Assembly (NCBI RefSeq): GCF_001570405.1 | Contig: NZ_BBYM01000017.1 | Location: 302,309 to 366,308 of the forward strand | Source of the DNA: Microtetraspora niveoalba | GTDB lineage: Bacteria > Actinomycetota > Actinomycetes > Streptosporangiales > Streptosporangiaceae | Direction: 5' to 3' | DNA length: 64,000 nucleotides | In this document: in pieces, positions 60,037-64,000 of the stretch | How the letters are laid out: each line of letters starts with the position of its first letter | How positions within the stretch are numbered: the first letter of the stretch is position 1 | Position numbers and translations under genes: made by a program | The notes under the pieces: generated by a model | What the model was told of the DNA's origin: nothing | Database searches by the model: none | Seen by the model: only the letters and a program-made list of their open reading frames with translations

Positions 60037-60395
60037 TCACACGATCGGCGGACGGCGGGCGCGGGTGAGCCGTAGCACCGTGGTCCACGACATCGGACGT
60101 CGCTGCCCGTGCCCGCCGCTGAGACCCTCCCGCAGACCGGCGAACCAGATCGCGAGGTTCCTGCGGGACCGGATGCGGGCGACGCTGATCAGGGTCCAGA
60201 CCAGCAGGTAGACGGGGATCAACGGGGCAGGCAGGTGACGGTAGGCGAGCCAGGCCCGATTACGCGCGACCAGACGGTAGAAGGCCGCGTGCCGGGCAGG
60301 GTCGGTGGCCGGGTGGTGGATGACGATGTCCGGAGCGTAGTAGCCGGTGCGTCCCAGATCCCACAGTCGCCAGCTCGGGTCGATCCCCTCGTGGA
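60037..60395 (-). pseudogene. Glycosyltransferase (family 2-like), C-terminal fragment
   Basis: The leftward frame reads IDPSWRLWDLGRTGYYAP, then DIVIHHPATDP, FYRLVARNRAWLAYRHLP and a membrane helix LIPVYLLVWTLISVARI, ending at 60037. This is the tail of a GT2-type sugar transferase. The catalytic N-terminal part is missing and the frame opens abruptly near 60395. Confidence 0.55.
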
Positions 60396-60429
60396 GTCAT
60401 CATGTCTCCCACAGAGGGTGAAGTACTCG

Positions 60430-60750
60430 GCGGACACAAGAAGTCGCCACCTGTTGACGGGCGGGTGACGTGGTCATTCGTAGTGGCACCCTAACGCCGC
60501 ATCAACAAGGTGGCGCCGGGATGGACTACCTGGGCGGTTCTTGTCCGCAACACGTCGGGTTGGCCTGGGAACGCCGAAGCCGTAGGCGACGATCATCTCC
60601 GCCGGCTCTGTGCCCACAGGTCCGAGCCACGAGAGCATCCATGCCCTGGTGCCCGCGGCATGGGGATGCGGCCCAGCTCGCCGGCCTGGAGACCTCGGCA
60701 TGGGCACAGCAGGTCACTGAGCGGCGACAAGAAGCCGCCAGAGCTGCCCA
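60430..60750. repeat. Three related short repeats
   Basis: Versions of GCGGACAAGAA followed by GCC(A/G)CC occur at 60430-60453 (plus), 60526-60548 (minus) and 60721-60750 (plus). The first is followed by GCCACCTGTTGA, which is nearly repeated in inverted form as TCAACAAGGTGGC at 60502-60514. They could be worn ends of a mobile element. Confidence 0.4.
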
Positions 60751-60964
60751 GAGTGGAAATCCTGTCAGACGTACGGGAAATGCGATAACAATCCGCTTGC
60801 GGCGGCAATCAAATCAGAAATGCCGCGAGTGCCGGCAGGCAATACGCTCCGGGCCGGGTTTGGTTCGGGTTGACGGACACCCGAGATCAAAGGTTCACCC
60901 CCGGAAGGAAGCGCCCGTGCATGGCGGAGAAGCAGGGCGGCCACAACGTCAAACGGGGTGTGAG

Positions 60965-61172
60965 CTACTGGGAGTCTCCCGTGCCGCCTTCCATGTCCGC
61001 GGCCACGTCTTGCCCGGTCCCCGCGGTCGCGGATGCGGCCGGCAGCTCGCCCGCGCCCGCGTGGATCGGGACGCGGAGGGCGCCGATGTCGCGGGCGATC
61101 CGCAGGGCGAGCGCGCTGTGATAGGCGGCGTCCTCGGACCGGCCCAGCCGCGCGCACGGCCAGGGCCAGGCT
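60965..61172 (-). pseudogene. Possible TPR-type regulator C-terminal remnant
   Basis: A leftward frame reads LGRSEDAAYHSALALRIARD, then IGALRVPIHAGAGELP, and stops at 60965. The first part resembles a TPR helix pair from SARP/LAL-type regulators. There is no start or DNA-binding domain. Confidence 0.3.
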
Positions 61173-61491
61173 GATCGGCACGTTTGGCCGCCCTCAACCG
61201 GCTACAGGCACTCCCGGCCCCGCCTGGAACAGCGGAAGGCCCCTGTCGGGCGACGATGAAAGGACCCCGGGCCCCTGGAACCCCGCCCGCCCGGCGCGAC
61301 AGCCGGGCCCGCGGCCTGACCGCGGAAATCATCACCCCAGCCGAACCGCTGACCGACCACGAGAAGGTCGCGAAGAGCGAGGTTAGGGGTTGTCGCGTAT
61401 GGGTTTCCCCTATTTACGATGCGATGAGCTGATCTCTCGGCTTCGGTGTCAGCTGCGGTTTTTCGCTGAATGGGCGTAGGGGTGAATTCGC

Positions 61492-64000
61492 GTGGGAGAT
61501 GAGCAAAAGTATCTCGAATACCTGAAGCGAGTGACGGCCGATCTCCGGCGCACACGCCGTCAGCTTCAGGCAGCCGAATTGCGCGAGCGGGAGCCTATTG
61601 CCATTGTCGCGATGAGCTGCCGATACCCGGGCGGGGTGAATTCCCCCGCCGACCTGTGGCAGCTCGTGGCCTCCGGCCGCGACGGGATGACCCCTTTCCC
61701 GAACGATCGCGGCTGGCCGGAGGAATCCGCTTCCGGCTACGCGCGCGAGGGCGGGTTCGTGGCGGACGCGACAGATTTCGACGCGGGGCTGTTCGGGATC
61801 TCGCCGCGTGAGGCGCTGGCGATGGATCCGCAGCAGCGGCTGCTGCTGGAGGCCGCGTGGGAGGTAGTGGAGCGGGCGGGTATCGACCCGCGCTCGCTCG
61901 GCGGTAGCCAGACCGGCGTGTTCATCGGCGTGTCCCCGTCGGCCTACGGGGCGAGCGGGCAGTCGTTCCCCGAAGCCGCTTCCGCCCACCTGGCCACCGG
62001 CACCGCGGCGAGCATCGTCTCCGGCCGAGTGGCTTACGTGCTGGGTCTGGAGGGCCCGGCGATCACCGTGGACACGGCTTGCTCCTCCTCGCTGGTGGCC
62101 CTGCACCTGGCTGTGCATGCTCTTCGCGCGGGCGAGTGCGAGCTGGCGCTGGCCGGTGGTGTCGCGGTGATGTCCTCGCCGAGCGTGTACGCCGAGTTCA
62201 GCCGCCTCGACGGGCTCGCCTCGGATGGGCGGTGCAAGGCGTTCGCGGCCGGAGCGGACGGCACCGGCTGGGGCGAGGGCGTCGGTCTGCTGCTGGTGGA
62301 GCGGTTGTCGGACGCGCAGCGGCTCGGGCACCAGGTGTTGGCGGTGGTGCGGGGGAGCGCGGTCAATCAGGATGGCGCGTCGAACGGGTTGACGGCGCCG
62401 AACGGTCCTTCGCAGCAGCGCGTGATTCATCAGGCGTTGACGAACGCCCGTCTTGAGCCCTCCGACGTGGATGTCGTGGAGGCGCACGGCACCGGCACGA
62501 AGCTCGGTGACCCGATCGAGGCGCAGGCGTTGCTGGCGACGTACGGGCAGGACCGCTCAGAGGGTCGTCCGTTGTGGCTGGGGTCGATCAAGTCGAACAT
62601 CGGCCACACCCAGGCCGCGGCGGGTGTGGCCGGTGTGATCAAGATGGTGCAGGCGATGCGGCACGGTGTGTTGCCGCCGACCTTGCACGTGGACGAGCCG
62701 ACGCCGCATGTGGACTGGTCCGCGGGTGCGGTGGAGTTGCTGACCGAGGCCCGGCCGTGGCCGGAGGTGGACCGGCCGCGTCGTGCGGGTGTGTCGTCGT
62801 TCGGGATGAGCGGCACCAACGCGCACGTGATTCTCGAGGGTGTGGCGCCGGCTCCGGTGGAGCCGCCCGCGCCGGTGGGCGACGCCGGTGCCGTGGGACT
62901 GGTGGTCTCCGCGAAGACGGCGGGCGGTCTGCGCGCTCAGGCGGAGCGGTTGAGCGGGTTCGTCGCGGAGTCTGACGCGGATGTGCGTGACGTGGCCTGG
63001 TCGCTCGCCACGACCCGGGCGGCGTTGGACCACCGCGCGGTGGTGCTCGGATCCGATCGGGACGGCCTGCTCGACGGGCTCCGTGCGTTGACCGCGGGGG
63101 AGCTTTCCGGTCGCCTGGTGTCGGGTGTGGCCGGTGAGGGCCGGACGGCGTTCCTGTTCACCGGTCAGGGGGCGCAGCGGGCCGGCATGGGGCGGGGCTT
63201 GTACGAGTCCTTCCCGGCATATGCGCGGGCGTTCGACGCGGTGTGCGCGGAGCTGGACGTTCGGCTCGATCGGCCGGTCCGGGATGTGGTGGCCGAGGGT
63301 GTCGATCTCGACCAGACCATGTGGGCGCAGGCCGGACTCTTCGCTGTGGAGGTGGCGTCGTTCCGGTTGCTGGAGTCGTGGGGCGTGCGCCCGGACTTCC
63401 TGCTGGGGCATTCGATCGGTGAGATCGCCGCCGCCCATTGCGCCGGAGTCTTGTCACTCGAAGACGCGTGTGCGCTGGTTGCGGCGCGGGGCCGGCTGAT
63501 GCAGGCGCTCCCGTCGGGTGGGGCGATGCTGGCCGTGCAGGCCTCCGAGGACGAGGTCCGGGAGGCCGCCGATGACCGGGTGGACATCGCGGCGGTCAAC
63601 GGCCCGCGCTCGGTGGTGATCTCCGGGGACGCCGGGGTGATCGACGAGCTGGCGGCCCGGTGGACGGCCCAGGGCTTCAAGACCAACCGGTTGAGGGTGT
63701 CGCACGCGTTCCATTCCCGGCTGATGGAGCCGATGCTGGCCGAGTTCGCGACGGTGCTGGAGACGCTGACCTTCGACGAGCCGCGGATCCCGATCGTGTC
63801 GAACCTGACCGGCGAGGTGGCCGATCCTGGGCTGCTCACGTCCCCTGACTATTGGGTCCGGCAGGTGCGCGAGGCGGTCCGCTTCGCGGACGGGGTCAGG
63901 AGCCTGGCCGAGCGGGGTGTGTCCCGGTTCGTGGAGCTGGGCCCGGACGGGGTGCTGTGCGGGCTGGCCCAGCAGTCGGTCGACGAAGCGGTGTTCGCGC
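61492..64000 (+). CDS. Modular type I polyketide synthase, first KS-AT (continues beyond window)
   Basis: The 836 visible residues start with a coiled-coil docking segment ([19 protein letters not shown]) and then a ketosynthase (about 35-460). The KS has active Cys197 in DTACSSS and the two histidines in EAHGTGT and SNIGH, so it can condense. After a linker comes an acyltransferase (about 545-830) with [10 protein letters not shown], the active Ser in GHSIGE and the specificity motif HAFH, which predicts malonyl-CoA. A normal Cys in the KS and an N-terminal docking segment mean this is an extension module that accepts a chain from another protein. GTG 61492 follows AGGGGTGA. The gene runs off the right edge, so later domains are unseen. 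Confidence 0.93.
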   Translation, partial: MGDEQKYLEYLKRVTADLRRTRRQLQAAELREREPIAIVAMSCRYPGGVNSPADLWQLVASGRDGMTPFPNDRGWPEESASGYAREGGFVADATDFDAGLFGISPREALAMDPQQRLLLEAAWEVVERAGIDPRSLGGSQTGVFIGVSPSAYGASGQSFPEAASAHLATGTAASIVSGRVAYVLGLEGPAITVDTACSSSLVALHLAVHALRAGECELALAGGVAVMSSPSVYAEFSRLDGLASDGRCKAFAAGADGTGWGEGVGLLLVERLSDAQRLGHQVLAVVRGSAVNQDGASNGLTAPNGPSQQRVIHQALTNARLEPSDVDVVEAHGTGTKLGDPIEAQALLATYGQDRSEGRPLWLGSIKSNIGHTQAAAGVAGVIKMVQAMRHGVLPPTLHVDEPTPHVDWSAGAVELLTEARPWPEVDRPRRAGVSSFGMSGTNAHVILEGVAPAPVEPPAPVGDAGAVGLVVSAKTAGGLRAQAERLSGFVAESDADVRDVAWSLATTRAALDHRAVVLGSDRDGLLDGLRALTAGELSGRLVSGVAGEGRTAFLFTGQGAQRAGMGRGLYESFPAYARAFDAVCAELDVRLDRPVRDVVAEGVDLDQTMWAQAGLFAVEVASFRLLESWGVRPDFLLGHSIGEIAAAHCAGVLSLEDACALVAARGRLMQALPSGGAMLAVQASEDEVREAADDRVDIAAVNGPRSVVISGDAGVIDELAARWTAQGFKTNRLRVSHAFHSRLMEPMLAEFATVLETLTFDEPRIPIVSNLTGEVADPGLLTSPDYWVRQVREAVRFADGVRSLAERGVSRFVELGPDGVLCGLAQQSVDEAVFA

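Larger units (their letters stand above)
60396..61491. other. Decayed region before the PKS gene
   Basis: About 1.1 kb with no intact gene. It contains related inverted/direct repeats (60430-60750), a short regulator-like remnant (60965-61172) and the PKS leader. Frames are short and interrupted on both strands. Confidence 0.55.

Noticed and set aside
1..64000. CRISPR arrays, rRNA, or an origin of replication
   Set aside because: No regularly spaced direct repeats, no rRNA-like stretches and no DnaA-box cluster were seen on reading through.

Overview
The window is GC-rich actinobacterial chromosome. GTG and TTG starts, ATGA/GTGA start-stop overlaps, large LuxR (LAL) and ROK/LacI regulators, GH36/GH42 sugar operons, a terpene synthase and a type I PKS point to a mycelial actinomycete, probably a Streptosporangiales-type organism. 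I see no rRNA, tRNA, CRISPR array or intact insertion sequence. Transposon traces are short fragments only.

Region by region. (1) 1-7572: galactoside utilisation. A sugar ABC importer with a GH42 beta-galactosidase (cut by the left edge) and a divergent GH36 alpha-galactosidase surround a ROK repressor with a clear palindromic operator. (2) 7667-18159: mixed genes. These include a membrane protein fused to an endoglycosylceramidase-like GH5 domain, a VanJ-like membrane phosphatase, a methyltransferase/HxlR divergent pair, a secreted 5'-nucleotidase with an unusual C-terminal repeat domain, a DUF421 protein and a LacI regulator. (3) 18241-31853: two divergent operons around a tandem LacI-type operator. 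The leftward operon encodes cyclic-amide and ureide enzymes: two CodA-like amidohydrolases, an AllE-like bicupin, an M29-family metalloenzyme, an allantoinase-like enzyme and pyroglutamyl peptidase. The rightward operon encodes a peptide-type ABC importer with two paralogous binding proteins. Together they look like uptake and stepwise opening of a small lactam-, ureide- or hydantoin-like peptide derivative. (4) 32100-45167: an ArsR/SRPBCC operon, an orphan sensor kinase, an alcohol dehydrogenase, a GNAT, membrane proteins, a LAL regulator, a VOC protein and a C39-like protease, interspersed with decayed genes (UreD-like, amidohydrolase, XRE/MmyB, IstB, TipA, DUF418 fragments).

(5) 45765-55956: the most striking block, eight leftward genes whose products are all predicted to be exported or in the membrane. 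A four-part set (LVIVD-repeat protein, type I periplasmic-binding-protein-like lipoprotein, copper protein, small conserved lipoprotein) occurs twice. The copper protein is a CopC-CopD-YtkA fusion in one set and YcnI in the other. The LVIVD proteins share a C-terminal CWNSC tail and each is followed by a hairpin. I read this as an undescribed extracytoplasmic system that probably handles copper.

(6) 56485-59951: an ABC ATPase, its membrane partner and a chimeric protein carrying an N-terminal isoprenyl diphosphate synthase and a C-terminal class I terpene synthase. This is a compact terpene synthesis and possibly export operon. (7) 59952-61491: decayed DNA with glycosyltransferase and TPR-regulator remnants. 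(8) 61492 to the right edge: the first KS-AT of a modular type I PKS (malonyl-type AT) that continues beyond the window.
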